A stretch of 35,939 bases of DNA, taken from Acidimicrobiaceae bacterium (lineage in GTDB: Bacteria; Actinomycetota; Acidimicrobiia; Acidimicrobiales; UBA8190). Made by a program: the position numbers and the translations under genes. The stretch lies in NCBI GenBank assembly GCA_003151475.1, contig PLXQ01000074.1, forward strand, positions 2,742-38,680, written 5' to 3'. Under the pieces are notes generated by a model. That model saw only the letters and a list, made by a program, of their open reading frames with translations. It ran no database searches and was not told the DNA's origin. Positions 23,472 through 32,816 of the stretch are shown one piece after another; positions within the stretch are counted from its first letter, which is position 1; every line of letters starts with the position of its first letter.

Positions 23472-24886
23472 AGCCGGTCGTCACCGTGGCCGAGATGCGG
23501 GCCATCGACGCCGAGGCGCTCGAGAGCGTCGACCACGACACCTTGGTGGACCGGGCCGGGACGGCCGTGGCCGCCTCGGCGCTGCGCCTGCTCGGCGGCG
23601 GCTACGGACGGCGGGTGGTGGTGGTGGCGGGCAAGGGCTCGAACGGCGCCGACGGTCGGGTGGCCGCCGACCGGCTGCGTCGTCGCGGCGCACGGGTGGT
23701 GGTGATGGAGGCGGCCGAGGCGCCCGAGCGGATCGCCCGCGACGGAAGCGTCGACCTCGTCATCGACGCCGCCTACGGCACCGGCTTCCGGGGGACCTAC
23801 CGGGCCCCGTCGGTGCCGGCCGGGGTGCCCGTGCTCGCCGTGGACATCCCCTCGGGGGTGGACGGCGACACCGGGAAGGCCTGCGGCGAGCCCTTGCGGG
23901 CCGACGTGACCGTCACCTTCGCCGCGCTGAAGCCGGGTCTGCTCCAGGGCGACGGGCCGCTGCTGGCCGGGAGGGTGGAGGTGGTCGACATCGGCCTGGC
24001 CGTCGACCGGGCCCGGCTCTGGGTGGTGGAGGACGCCGACGTGGCCCGGCTGTTGCCGGTGCGGGCCCGGGACTCCTACAAGTGGCAGTCAGCCCTGGCC
24101 GTGGTGGCCGGATCGCCGGGCATGTCGGGGGCGGCGGAGCTGTGCGCCCACTCCGCCTACCGGGCGGGAGCGGGGATGGTGCGGCTCGGGGTGCCGGGAG
24201 CCGACCCGGCACTTCTGATGGCGGGCGAGGCCGTGGCCATCGAACTGGGCCCCGACGGCTGGGCCGCCGCCGCGCTCGAGATGGTGGAGCGCTGTCATGC
24301 GCTCGTGGTCGGTCCCGGTCTCGGTCGGGCGGCCGGCACCGTCGCCCAGGTACGGACCCTGGTGGCCGAGGCCCCCGTCCCCGTGGTGGTGGACGCCGAC
24401 GGGCTGGTGGCGTTGGGATCCGGGAAGGAGATCAGACCGGTCGTCAGCCCCTCGCAGCGGCATACGGGCCGGGGTCGGGACGCCGCCGGAAAAGTCCATG
24501 CCGTGCTCACCCCCCATGACGGGGAGTTCGGCTCGCTCACCGGGGGGCCGCCGGGAGCCGATCGGATCGAGGCGGCACGGTCGCTGGCGGCGGACTGCGG
24601 CGCCGTCGTGTTGCTGAAGGGTCCCACCACCGTGGTGGCCGAGCCGGAGGGAACGGCGCTGCTCGTCACCGCCGGTTCACCGCGGCTGGCCACCGCCGGC
24701 ACCGGGGACGTGCTGTCGGGGGCCATAGGGGCTTTCGTGGCTCGCGGGCTGCCGCTGTTCGAAGCGGCCGGCCTGGCCGCCCACGTCCACGGACGGGCCG
24801 CCGCCCTCGGTCCCCCCGAGGGGCTGGTGGCCGGAGACCTGGCCGACCTCCTCGGTCGCTGGCTGTCGGACATCCGCCGTGGGTGA
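23468..24886 (+). CDS. nnr: Bifunctional NAD(P)H-hydrate epimerase / ADP-dependent dehydratase
   Basis: Nnr repairs damaged, hydrated NAD(P)H. Residues 1-200 form the epimerase (YjeF N) domain with VVVVAGKGSNGADGRVAADRL and VLAVDIPSGVDGDTG. Residues about 210-472 form the ribokinase-like dehydratase (YjeF C) domain. This has [39 protein letters not shown] and the nucleotide loop GTGDVLSGAIGAF. A stretch of about 25 residues between DADGL and LTPH (around residue 320-345) is longer than I expect for the family and is Arg/Gly rich. GTG 23468 overlaps the acpS stop. The product has 472 residues. Confidence 0.94.
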   Translation: MKPVVTVAEMRAIDAEALESVDHDTLVDRAGTAVAASALRLLGGGYGRRVVVVAGKGSNGADGRVAADRLRRRGARVVVMEAAEAPERIARDGSVDLVIDAAYGTGFRGTYRAPSVPAGVPVLAVDIPSGVDGDTGKACGEPLRADVTVTFAALKPGLLQGDGPLLAGRVEVVDIGLAVDRARLWVVEDADVARLLPVRARDSYKWQSALAVVAGSPGMSGAAELCAHSAYRAGAGMVRLGVPGADPALLMAGEAVAIELGPDGWAAAALEMVERCHALVVGPGLGRAAGTVAQVRTLVAEAPVPVVVDADGLVALGSGKEIRPVVSPSQRHTGRGRDAAGKVHAVLTPHDGEFGSLTGGPPGADRIEAARSLAADCGAVVLLKGPTTVVAEPEGTALLVTAGSPRLATAGTGDVLSGAIGAFVARGLPLFEAAGLAAHVHGRAAALGPPEGLVAGDLADLLGRWLSDIRRG

Positions 24887-26105
24887 GCCCTACCCGGGGC
24901 TCCGGCCGACGTGGGCCGAAGTGGATCTGGCCGCCGTCCGGCACAACGCCCGGTTGCTGCGGAAACTGGCGGCGCCGGCCGCTCTGTGTGCCGTGGTGAA
25001 GGCCGACGCCTACGGCCACGGGATCGTGGCCGTGGCTCGCGCCGCCCTCGAAGGCGGGGCCGCCTGGTTGGCGGTTGCTTTGGTCGAAGAAGGAGTGGAA
25101 CTGCGCGACGCCGGCATCGGGGCGCCGGTGCTGGTGCTGTCCGAGCCGACGGAGCGGGCCATGGCGACGGTCGTCGAACGCGGCCTCACCCCCACCGTGT
25201 ACAGCGCCGGCGGAGTCGCCGCCGCCTCGGCCGCCGCCACCGCCGTGGGTACCGTGGTGGCGGTCCACGTGAAGGTCGACACCGGTATGCACCGGGTGGG
25301 AGCCGATGCCGCCGAGGTGGTGTCGATCGTGCGCGCCGTCGACGCCGCCCCCCGGTTGCACTTCGCCGCCCTGTGGAGCCACCTGGCGGTGGCCGATGAA
25401 ACTGACGCCGAGGCCCGGGCCTTCACCGACGGGCAGCTCCGGCTCCTGGCCGACAGCCGCGCCGCACTGGCCGCCCTCGGACTCGATCCGCCCATGGTGC
25501 ACCTGGCCAATTCGGCCGGGGCCATTGCCTTTCCCGGCGCCCGGCTCGACATGATCCGCTGCGGGATCTCGTTGTACGGCGTGGTGCCGACCCCCGCCCT
25601 GGCTCCCCTCCTGTCCGCCGATCCCGCCCTCTCGGTCGATGGTGCAGTGACCGGAGAGGAACGTGAGCTGCTGCGGCCCGTCCTGTCGCTCAAGTCCAAG
25701 GTGTCGCTCGTGCGGTCGCTCGACGCCGGGGAACGGCCGTCATACGGCCGGCGGATCGCTCTCGAAAAGCGCTCGGTGGTCGCCACCGTTCCCATCGGTT
25801 ACGCCGACGGGGTCCCCCGGCGCTACGGCGCCGCCGGAGGTACCGTGCTGATCGGCGGTCGTCGTTGTCCGTTGGCCGGTACGGTCACGATGGACCAGAT
25901 CGTGGTGGACTGCGGTGCCGACGCCGAGGTGTCGGTGGGCGACGAGGTGGTGCTGATCGGGCGGCAGGGAAGAGGATCTCTGACGGTGCAGGACTGGGCC
26001 GATGTTCTCGGCACCATCGGCAACGAGGTGCTGACGGAGATTGGGTCACGGGTGCCCCGGGTACTGGTCGACAACGGGGGGTCCGACGAGGAGGAGAAGA
26101 GATGA
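24879..26105 (+). CDS. alr: Alanine racemase
   Basis: Alr is the PLP enzyme that interconverts L- and D-alanine for peptidoglycan. The PLP lysine is K41 in VVKADAYGHG. The barrel continues with HVKVDTGMHRVG and LANSAGAI, then MIRCGISLYG. The C-terminal beta domain includes PIGYADGVPRRYG, with the second catalytic Tyr, and GTVTMDQIVVDCG. The 408 residues include an insertion of about 20 residues around 245-265 before the LKSKVS segment. GTG 24879 overlaps the nnr end by eight bases. Confidence 0.97.
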   Translation: MGEPYPGLRPTWAEVDLAAVRHNARLLRKLAAPAALCAVVKADAYGHGIVAVARAALEGGAAWLAVALVEEGVELRDAGIGAPVLVLSEPTERAMATVVERGLTPTVYSAGGVAAASAAATAVGTVVAVHVKVDTGMHRVGADAAEVVSIVRAVDAAPRLHFAALWSHLAVADETDAEARAFTDGQLRLLADSRAALAALGLDPPMVHLANSAGAIAFPGARLDMIRCGISLYGVVPTPALAPLLSADPALSVDGAVTGEERELLRPVLSLKSKVSLVRSLDAGERPSYGRRIALEKRSVVATVPIGYADGVPRRYGAAGGTVLIGGRRCPLAGTVTMDQIVVDCGADAEVSVGDEVVLIGRQGRGSLTVQDWADVLGTIGNEVLTEIGSRVPRVLVDNGGSDEEEKR

Positions 26106-27124
26106 GCAGCCGAGAGTCGAAGAGCGGCCGCCGCCGGGGTCGGGTGCTGGCCCTCGGTGCCGGGGCGACGGCCGTGGCCGGCGCCGTGGGCTGGGCGCTG
26201 CAGCACCGGGCCGTGTCGCGCTCGGCGGCCACGGCCGAGGAGATGTCGGCCGAGGGACTGTCGATGCCTGACGACCTCCGGCACCACTTCGTGGAGACCG
26301 CGGACGGGGGCCGGATCCACGTGGTCGAGCGGGGGCAGGGCCCTGCGCTCGTGCTGCTGCACGGGATCATGCTGAGCTCGGCGCTCTGGGTGCACCAGCT
26401 GCGCGACCTGGCCGACCACCACCGGGTGATCGCCATCGACCTGCGGGGCCACGGCCAGTCGCTCTCGGGGTCGGCCGGATCGGGGATCGAGATCCTGGCC
26501 GCCGACGTCCGGACTGTGCTCGAAGCGTTGGCCGTGGAGGACGGCGTGCTCGTGGGTCACTCCATGGGAGGGATGGTGGCGCTGCAGCTGGTCACCGATC
26601 TGCCGGCGGCGGAGCTGCACCGGGGGGTGGCCGGGATCGTGCTGACCTCGACCACGGCGGGTCCCTTCGCCACTCTGCCCGGATGGGCCGGGGTGGTGCG
26701 GATGACGGGACCGGTGACGGCCCGGGCCCTTCTGATCGGGGAACGCTTCGGGGCGAAGGCCCTGCCGTCGCGCGATCTGCGCTGGTGGCTGGTGCGGCTC
26801 GGCTTCGGCGCCGACGCGCCGGCGGCCCAGGTCCGTTTCGTGGAAGCCATGCACCGGGCCACGTCCTCGGGGACCCTGGCCGAGCTGATCCCGTCGCTGG
26901 CCAGCTTCGACCTCTCGTCGAAGCTCGGTTCCATCGAGGTGCCCGTCCTCGTGGTGGTGGGATCGCACGACAAGCTGACCGCCCCGCGACTCGCCCGGCG
27001 GATGGCCGACGCCCTGGGCGAGGCCCAGCTGGTCGAGCTACCCCGCTGCGGGCATATGCCCATGCTCGAACGGCGGCACGAATTTTCGCGTCTGGTCGAC
27101 GAGTTCACGGCCAAGATCTCCTGA
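26102..27124 (+). CDS. Alpha/beta hydrolase with N-terminal membrane anchor
   Basis: This is a serine hydrolase-fold protein of unknown substrate. Residues 15-33 form one hydrophobic segment after a basic N terminus (SGRRRGR), suggesting a membrane anchor with the catalytic domain outside. The oxyanion motif LLHG is at 85-88. The nucleophile S154 is in [11 protein letters not shown], followed by the acid in [12 protein letters not shown] and the His in CGHMPMLE, so the triad is complete. ATG 26102 overlaps the alr stop. Related hydrolases sit between alr and tsaE in many Actinomycetota, which argues for a conserved but unproven role. Esterase, lipase or haloperoxidase-like activity would all fit. 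Confidence 0.9.
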   Translation: MSSRESKSGRRRGRVLALGAGATAVAGAVGWALQHRAVSRSAATAEEMSAEGLSMPDDLRHHFVETADGGRIHVVERGQGPALVLLHGIMLSSALWVHQLRDLADHHRVIAIDLRGHGQSLSGSAGSGIEILAADVRTVLEALAVEDGVLVGHSMGGMVALQLVTDLPAAELHRGVAGIVLTSTTAGPFATLPGWAGVVRMTGPVTARALLIGERFGAKALPSRDLRWWLVRLGFGADAPAAQVRFVEAMHRATSSGTLAELIPSLASFDLSSKLGSIEVPVLVVVGSHDKLTAPRLARRMADALGEAQLVELPRCGHMPMLERRHEFSRLVDEFTAKIS

Positions 27125-27131
27125 GCCATAG

Positions 27132-27695
27132 GTGGGCGCCCTGGCGGAGCTGCGGACCGAGGCCCTGGGCTGCACCCGCTGTGCCCTGGCCGAGACCCGG
27201 ACCCAGGTCGTCTTCGGTGTCGGGGATCCGAAAGCCGACCTGCTCTTCATCGGCGAGGGTCCCGGCCGCGACGAGGACCTGGCCGGGGAGCCTTTCGTGG
27301 GCCGGTCGGGGAAGCTGCTCGACAAGCTGGTGCAGCAGGAGCTCGGGCTCGACCGGACGGAGTTCTATATCGCCAACGTGGTGAAGTGCCGGCCGCCGGG
27401 GAACCGGGACCCGCTGCCGGCCGAGATCGAGTCCTGCCGTCCCTATCTGGAGGGCCAGCTGGCCCTGATCGAGCCGACGGTGGTGGTGACGCTCGGGAAC
27501 TTCGCCACCCGACTTCTGCTCGAGACGACAGAGGGGATCACCCGGCTGCGGGGTCGGGTCTACCCCTTCCGCCAGGGCCACCTGGTGCCCACCTTCCACC
27601 CCGCCGCGGCCCTGCGGGGGGGAGCCGAGGTGGTGGCCGGGATGCGGGCCGACCTGGTCCGGGCCAAGCGTCTTCTGGCCGGCGAGACCCCGTGA
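27132..27695 (+). CDS. Family 4 (Fe-S) uracil-DNA glycosylase
   Basis: This enzyme removes uracil from DNA. The 187-residue product has the four iron-sulfur cysteines C14, C17, C86 and C102, the catalytic motif [20 protein letters not shown] (41-60), the [12 protein letters not shown] segment and the His-containing THP-type loop, here FHPAAALR. Family 4 enzymes are frequent in thermophiles and also found in Actinomycetota and other bacteria. GTG 27132 lies seven bases after the hydrolase. It interrupts an otherwise typical alr-hydrolase-tsaE order, so it may be a lineage-specific insertion into the operon. Confidence 0.94.
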   Translation: MGALAELRTEALGCTRCALAETRTQVVFGVGDPKADLLFIGEGPGRDEDLAGEPFVGRSGKLLDKLVQQELGLDRTEFYIANVVKCRPPGNRDPLPAEIESCRPYLEGQLALIEPTVVVTLGNFATRLLLETTEGITRLRGRVYPFRQGHLVPTFHPAAALRGGAEVVAGMRADLVRAKRLLAGETP

Positions 27696-28267
27696 GCGGG
27701 GCGCCGATCGTGGCGCGCAGCTCTTCAGCCGAAGAGACCCGGGGGATCGGCGCCGCCCTGGCCCCGGTGCTGCGGCCCGGGGACATGCTCCTTCTCGTGG
27801 GCGACCTGGGCACGGGGAAGACCACCTTCACCCAGGGCCTGGCCGCCGGTCTGGGCGTGACCGCGCCCGTGACCAGCCCCACCTTCACCCTGGTCCGGGC
27901 GTACGCCTGCCCTGAGCCAGGCCCCGGCCCCGGCGGCGGGGAGGCGATCCGGACGCTGTTGCACGCCGACCTCTACCGGTTGGAGCGGCTGCGCGATGTC
28001 GTCGAACTCGGGCTCGGGGAGCTGGTCGAGGACGACGCCGTGGCCGTGATCGAATGGGGGGACATGGCCGGCTCACTATTCGGCCCCGAGGTCCTCACCG
28101 TCCGGCTGGCCGCCGGGAGCGGCTCCTGCGGCGCGCCGTCGGCTGACGACGAAGGGGCCGATGACGAAGGGGCCGATGACGAACGGATCGTGACGCTGGA
28201 GGCCGACGGGAGCTGGGTGGAGCGGGCCGACGCTCTGGCCCATGCCCTCGGTCCCTGGAAGCGGTAG
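27692..28267 (+). CDS. tsaE: tRNA t6A biosynthesis ATPase TsaE
   Basis: TsaE is the ATPase that drives turnover of the TsaBD complex in making t6A37 on ANN-decoding tRNAs. The Walker A motif GDLGTGKTTFTQGLA starts at residue 37. SPTFTLV follows (about 63-69), then LLHADLYRLERLRDVVELGL and VIEWGDM, all family features. The product has 191 residues against the usual 150-160. The excess lies in a Gly/Pro loop after VRAYA and in three copies of ADDEG near residue 155. GTG 27692 overlaps the preceding stop (GTGA). Confidence 0.95.
   Translation: MSGAPIVARSSSAEETRGIGAALAPVLRPGDMLLLVGDLGTGKTTFTQGLAAGLGVTAPVTSPTFTLVRAYACPEPGPGPGGGEAIRTLLHADLYRLERLRDVVELGLGELVEDDAVAVIEWGDMAGSLFGPEVLTVRLAAGSGSCGAPSADDEGADDEGADDERIVTLEADGSWVERADALAHALGPWKR
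28142..28186 (+). repeat. 15-base tandem repeat in tsaE, three copies
   Basis: Three near-identical 15-base units (28142-28156, 28157-28171, 28172-28186) encode ADDEG, ADDEG and ADDER. The unit is a multiple of three and keeps the frame. It sits between beta strands near the C terminus of TsaE and adds an acidic surface loop. Confidence 0.9.
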
Positions 28268-28273
28268 AGAGCC

Positions 28274-29008
28274 GTGCGCGTGCTGGCCGTGGAGTCGGCC
28301 ACCGAAACCGCCGCCGTGGCGCTGGCCGACGAGGAGGGGGTTCTCGGGTCCATGGTGCTGGCCCGGGGCCGGCGGCACACCGAGACGATCGCCCCCTCCA
28401 TCGACTGGCTCTGCCGACGGCTGGGGGTGAGGCTGGGCGATGTCGACGCGCTGGCGGTCGATGTCGGGCCCGGCCTCTTCACCGGGCTGCGGGTGGGGGT
28501 GGGAACGGTGCAGGCGCTGGCCTTCGCCCTCGATGTCCCCGTGGTGACCGCGAGCAGCCTCGAGATCCTCGCCCATGGCGTGTTCGGCGCCGGCATGGCG
28601 GCGGGGACGGTGGTCGTCCCCGTGGTGGACGCCCGACGGGCCCAGGTCTTCTCGACCCGGTACTGGGAGATCGACGGCACGCTGACCGAGATAGGGAACG
28701 AAGCCGTCTGGAGCCCGGAGGAGCTGGCCGCCGACCTGGCCCCAGTGGGCGAGCCGCTCGTGTTGGCCGGGAACGGGGCCCTTCGCTACCGGTCCCTGCT
28801 CGAAGAGGTGCCGGGGTCCCTCCTGGCCGGGCCGGCCTTCTCCTCGCCCCCGGTGATGGCACTGGCGGAGCTGGGTGTGGTCCGGGCCCTGGCCGGCGAC
28901 GTGGTCGACGGGGCGGCGGTGACGCCCCGTTACCTGCGGCAGGCGGACGCCCGGATCAACTGGGAGCAGCGGATCCCCGCCCGGGTGGGCCGGGCCGGGG
29001 GCCGGTGA
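28274..29008 (+). CDS. tsaB: tRNA t6A biosynthesis protein TsaB
   Basis: TsaB is the inactive ASKHA-fold partner that dimerises with TsaD for t6A synthesis. The 244-residue product has LAVESATETAAVALAD at the N terminus, ETIAPSIDWLC, and the DAVDVGPGLFTGLRVGVGTVQALA-like segment (seen as VDVGPGLFTGLRVG, then the following helix). PVVTASSLEILAHG and VVDARRAQVF follow. It lacks the metal-binding His pair of TsaD, as expected. GTG 28274 lies six bases after tsaE. Order E-B-rimI-D is the standard actinobacterial cluster. Confidence 0.95.
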   Translation: MRVLAVESATETAAVALADEEGVLGSMVLARGRRHTETIAPSIDWLCRRLGVRLGDVDALAVDVGPGLFTGLRVGVGTVQALAFALDVPVVTASSLEILAHGVFGAGMAAGTVVVPVVDARRAQVFSTRYWEIDGTLTEIGNEAVWSPEELAADLAPVGEPLVLAGNGALRYRSLLEEVPGSLLAGPAFSSPPVMALAELGVVRALAGDVVDGAAVTPRYLRQADARINWEQRIPARVGRAGGR

Positions 29009-29562
29009 TGAGCGACAGCCCGGCCCAGAACGGGGGTCCGGGGCGGGCCGTGGCCGGGGCGGTGCGGATCGGGCCGCTGCGGCGGCGGCACCTGCGGGCG
29101 GTGGTCCGGATCGAAGAGGACGCCTACCCCCGGCCCTGGTCGGCCAACCTGTTTCTGTCCGAACTGGCCCAGCGGTCGTCGCGGCGGTACGTGGTGGGGA
29201 GCATCGGGCCCATCGTGGTCGGCTACGCCGGGCTGATGATCGTCGACGACGAGGGCCACGTGACCACCCTGACCGTCGACCCCGGCTGGCACCACCGGGG
29301 GATCGGGACGGTGCTGCTGCTCGACCTGGCCCGGGCCGCCCCCGGGCTCGGGGTGAAGCACCTGACCCTCGAGGTGCGGGTGGGAAACGAGCCGGCCCAG
29401 GCGCTCTACCGGCGCTTCGGCTTTGCCCCCGTGGGTGTGCGGAAGAACTACTACGCCGAGACGGGCGAGGACGCCATCATCATGTGGGTCCACGACATCG
29501 ACTCGACCGCCTACGCCGAGCGGTTGGCCGGCATCGACGCCCGGCTGGAGGCGAACCGGTGA
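29008..29562 (+). CDS. rimI: Ribosomal protein S18 alanine N-acetyltransferase RimI-like
   Basis: This is a GNAT-family N-acetyltransferase; RimI acetylates the N-terminal Ala of S18. The acetyl-CoA loop is WHHRGIGTVLL at about 94-104. The substrate side includes VGNEPAQALYRRFGFAPVG and RKNYY, which match RimI better than other GNATs. The 184 residues include about 20 extra at the N terminus. ATG 29008 overlaps the tsaB stop; GTG 29005 is possible. Its stop overlaps tsaD. The target is inferred from family and position between tsaB and tsaD. Confidence 0.92.
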   Translation: MSDSPAQNGGPGRAVAGAVRIGPLRRRHLRAVVRIEEDAYPRPWSANLFLSELAQRSSRRYVVGSIGPIVVGYAGLMIVDDEGHVTTLTVDPGWHHRGIGTVLLLDLARAAPGLGVKHLTLEVRVGNEPAQALYRRFGFAPVGVRKNYYAETGEDAIIMWVHDIDSTAYAERLAGIDARLEANR

Positions 29563-30617
29563 GCACCCCGTCGTCGGCGGCGCCGGCGGGGGGCGGAGCC
29601 GGCATCCTCGGGATCGAGACCTCGTGCGACGAGACGGCGGTGGCCGTGGTGTCGGCCGAGGGCGAGGTCCGGTCGTCGGTCGTCTCCAGCCAGATCGAGC
29701 TGCACGCCGCCTACGGCGGCGTGGTGCCTGAGATCGCCGGCCGGGCCCATCTGGAGCTGCTCCCGGCCGTGCTCGCCCGCGCCTTCTCCGAGGCGGGCCT
29801 GGCCCGACGGGGCCCGGCTCTGGCGGCGGTGGCCGCCACCAGCGGACCGGGACTGATCGGCTCGCTGTTGGTGGGTCTGAGCGAGGCCAAGGCGCTGGCG
29901 CTCGCCTGGGGCATCCCCTTCGTGGCCGTGAACCACCTGGAGGGCCACCTCTTCGCCGCCCTACTCGACCATTCGGGGCCCGGCCGGCCCGATCCGCCGT
30001 GGCCGCTGGTGGTGGGCCTCGTCTCGGGGGGCCACAGCCTGCTCATCTCCATGGAGGGGCCGGGTCGCTACCGGCTGCTCGGGGGGACCCTCGACGACGC
30101 CGCCGGGGAGGCCTTCGACAAGGTGGCCCGCTTCCTCGGACTCGGCTACCCCGGCGGCCCCGCCATCGAACAAGCCGCCGCGGGGGGAGACCCGGGTGCC
30201 TTCTCCTTTCCCCGGGCCATGCTCGACGACGGCCTCGAGCTGTCCTTCTCGGGGCTGAAGACGGCGGTGGTGCGGACGGTGGAGAAGAACCCCGACGCCT
30301 CCAACGAGGACGTGGCCGCCTCGTTCCAGCAGGCCGTGGTGGACGTGGTGGTGGCCAAGGTGGTCCGCGGGGCGCAGGCCGTGGGGGCGGGGGCGATGTG
30401 CCTCGGAGGAGGGGTGGCGGCCAACGGGCCCCTGCGGGCCGCGCTCGGCTCCGCCGGCGAGGAGCTCGGGATCCCCGTCTACCTGCCCAGCCGGGCCATG
30501 TGCACCGATAACGCGTCGATGATCGCCGCCGCCGCCTGGTGGCAGCTCGAGCACCTGGGGCCGAGCCCCCTCGACACCGCCGCCGATCCCAACCTGCCGC
30601 TGCGGCTTCTTCGCTGA
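29559..30617 (+). CDS. tsaD: tRNA N6-adenosine threonylcarbamoyltransferase TsaD
   Basis: TsaD transfers the threonylcarbamoyl group to A37 of tRNA. The 352-residue product begins with a low-complexity leader, then ILGIETSCDETAVAVV at about 16-31. The metal-binding His pair is H126 and H130 in NHLEGH. VSGGHSLL, GEAFDKVARFLGLGYPGGP and the final metal-binding Asp in CTDNASMIAAAA complete the set. GTG 29559 overlaps the rimI stop (GTGA), and similarity begins soon after, so this start is better than any upstream. It ends the t6A run 92 bases before groES. Confidence 0.97.
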   Translation: MSTPSSAAPAGGGAGILGIETSCDETAVAVVSAEGEVRSSVVSSQIELHAAYGGVVPEIAGRAHLELLPAVLARAFSEAGLARRGPALAAVAATSGPGLIGSLLVGLSEAKALALAWGIPFVAVNHLEGHLFAALLDHSGPGRPDPPWPLVVGLVSGGHSLLISMEGPGRYRLLGGTLDDAAGEAFDKVARFLGLGYPGGPAIEQAAAGGDPGAFSFPRAMLDDGLELSFSGLKTAVVRTVEKNPDASNEDVAASFQQAVVDVVVAKVVRGAQAVGAGAMCLGGGVAANGPLRAALGSAGEELGIPVYLPSRAMCTDNASMIAAAAWWQLEHLGPSPLDTAADPNLPLRLLR

Positions 30618-30632
30618 CCAGGAAGGTCGCGG

Positions 30633-30661
30633 TTGCCCGGGCGACCGGGGCCCGCTATCGT
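30633..30661 (+). promoter_or_regulatory. groESL promoter
   Basis: TTGCCC (30633-30638) and TATCGT (30656-30661) are separated by 17 bases. The last base of the -10 is the first base of the CIRCE element, so repressor binding would block the start region. GGTCGC (30625-30630) and GCGACC (30641-30646) also form a hairpin whose loop holds the -35. Confidence 0.7.
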
Positions 30662-30687
30662 TAGCACTCGCAAGGTTAGAGTGCTAA
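30661..30687 (+). promoter_or_regulatory. CIRCE operator (HrcA binding site)
   Basis: TTAGCACTC (30661-30669), nine bases, GAGTGCTAA (30679-30687) is a perfect match to the CIRCE consensus. HrcA represses groE and dnaK operons through this site in many bacteria. The hrcA gene itself is not in this window. Confidence 0.97.
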
Positions 30688-30709
30688 TGCCCACAGGAGG
30701 CTCGTCAGT

Positions 30710-31006
30710 ATGAAGCTCCACCCCCTCGAGGACCGGATTGTCGTCCGTCCCGGTGAGTCCGAGGAGACCACAGCCTCCGGGCTGGTCATCCCCGATACCG
30801 CCAAAGAGAAGCCACAGCAGGGCGAGGTTCTCGCCGCCGGACCGGGTCGTCGATCCGAGACCACGGGCGAGCTCATCCCCATTGATGTCAAGGTCGGTGA
30901 CACCGTCGTGTACTCCAAGTACGGCGGCACCGAGATCACGATCGACGGCGAGGACCTCTTGATCCTCTCCGGCCGTGACGTCCTCGCCAAAGTCCTGAAG
31001 AAGTAG
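30710..31006 (+). CDS. groS: Co-chaperonin GroES
   Basis: GroES is the heptameric lid of the GroEL folding chamber. The 98-residue product has [33 protein letters not shown] across the first third, containing the mobile loop that binds GroEL (about 17-34). [17 protein letters not shown] and the conserved end follow. ATG 30710 has a perfect AGGAGG (30695-30700). It is the first gene after CIRCE and is followed six bases later by groEL, so both are heat-inducible by HrcA release. Confidence 0.98.
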   Translation: MKLHPLEDRIVVRPGESEETTASGLVIPDTAKEKPQQGEVLAAGPGRRSETTGELIPIDVKVGDTVVYSKYGGTEITIDGEDLLILSGRDVLAKVLKK

Positions 31007-32671
<1,665 letters not shown>

Positions 32672-32723
32672 TCGTTCCCGGTCCTCTCCGCCGACGGCGG
32701 TGGGGCCGACGAGTGACACGACG

Positions 32724-32747
32724 CGGCCGGGCCTTCGGGTCCGGCCG
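32724..32747 (+). terminator. Hairpin terminator after groEL
   Basis: CGGCCGGGCC (32724-32733) pairs with GGTCCGGCCG (32738-32747), ten pairs with one G-U, closed by a TTCG tetraloop, one of the most stable loops known. The stem is followed by TTGT only, a weak U tract. It lies 52 bases after the groEL stop and most likely ends the groESL transcript. Confidence 0.65.
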
Positions 32748-32803
32748 TTGTCGCGCCCGGGCGGGGGACGGGCCCGACGGCCTGCATGGCGAGCCGTCCG
32801 ACG

Positions 32804-32816
32804 TAGCGTGCATCTG
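32804..32816 (+). promoter_or_regulatory. Candidate -10 of a leaderless nudL transcript
   Basis: TAGCGT (32804-32809) fits TAnnnT and ends eight bases before the A of the nudL ATG. That is where a -10 sits when the transcript begins at the start codon. No Shine-Dalgarno precedes the ATG. A -35 is not clear. Confidence 0.4.
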
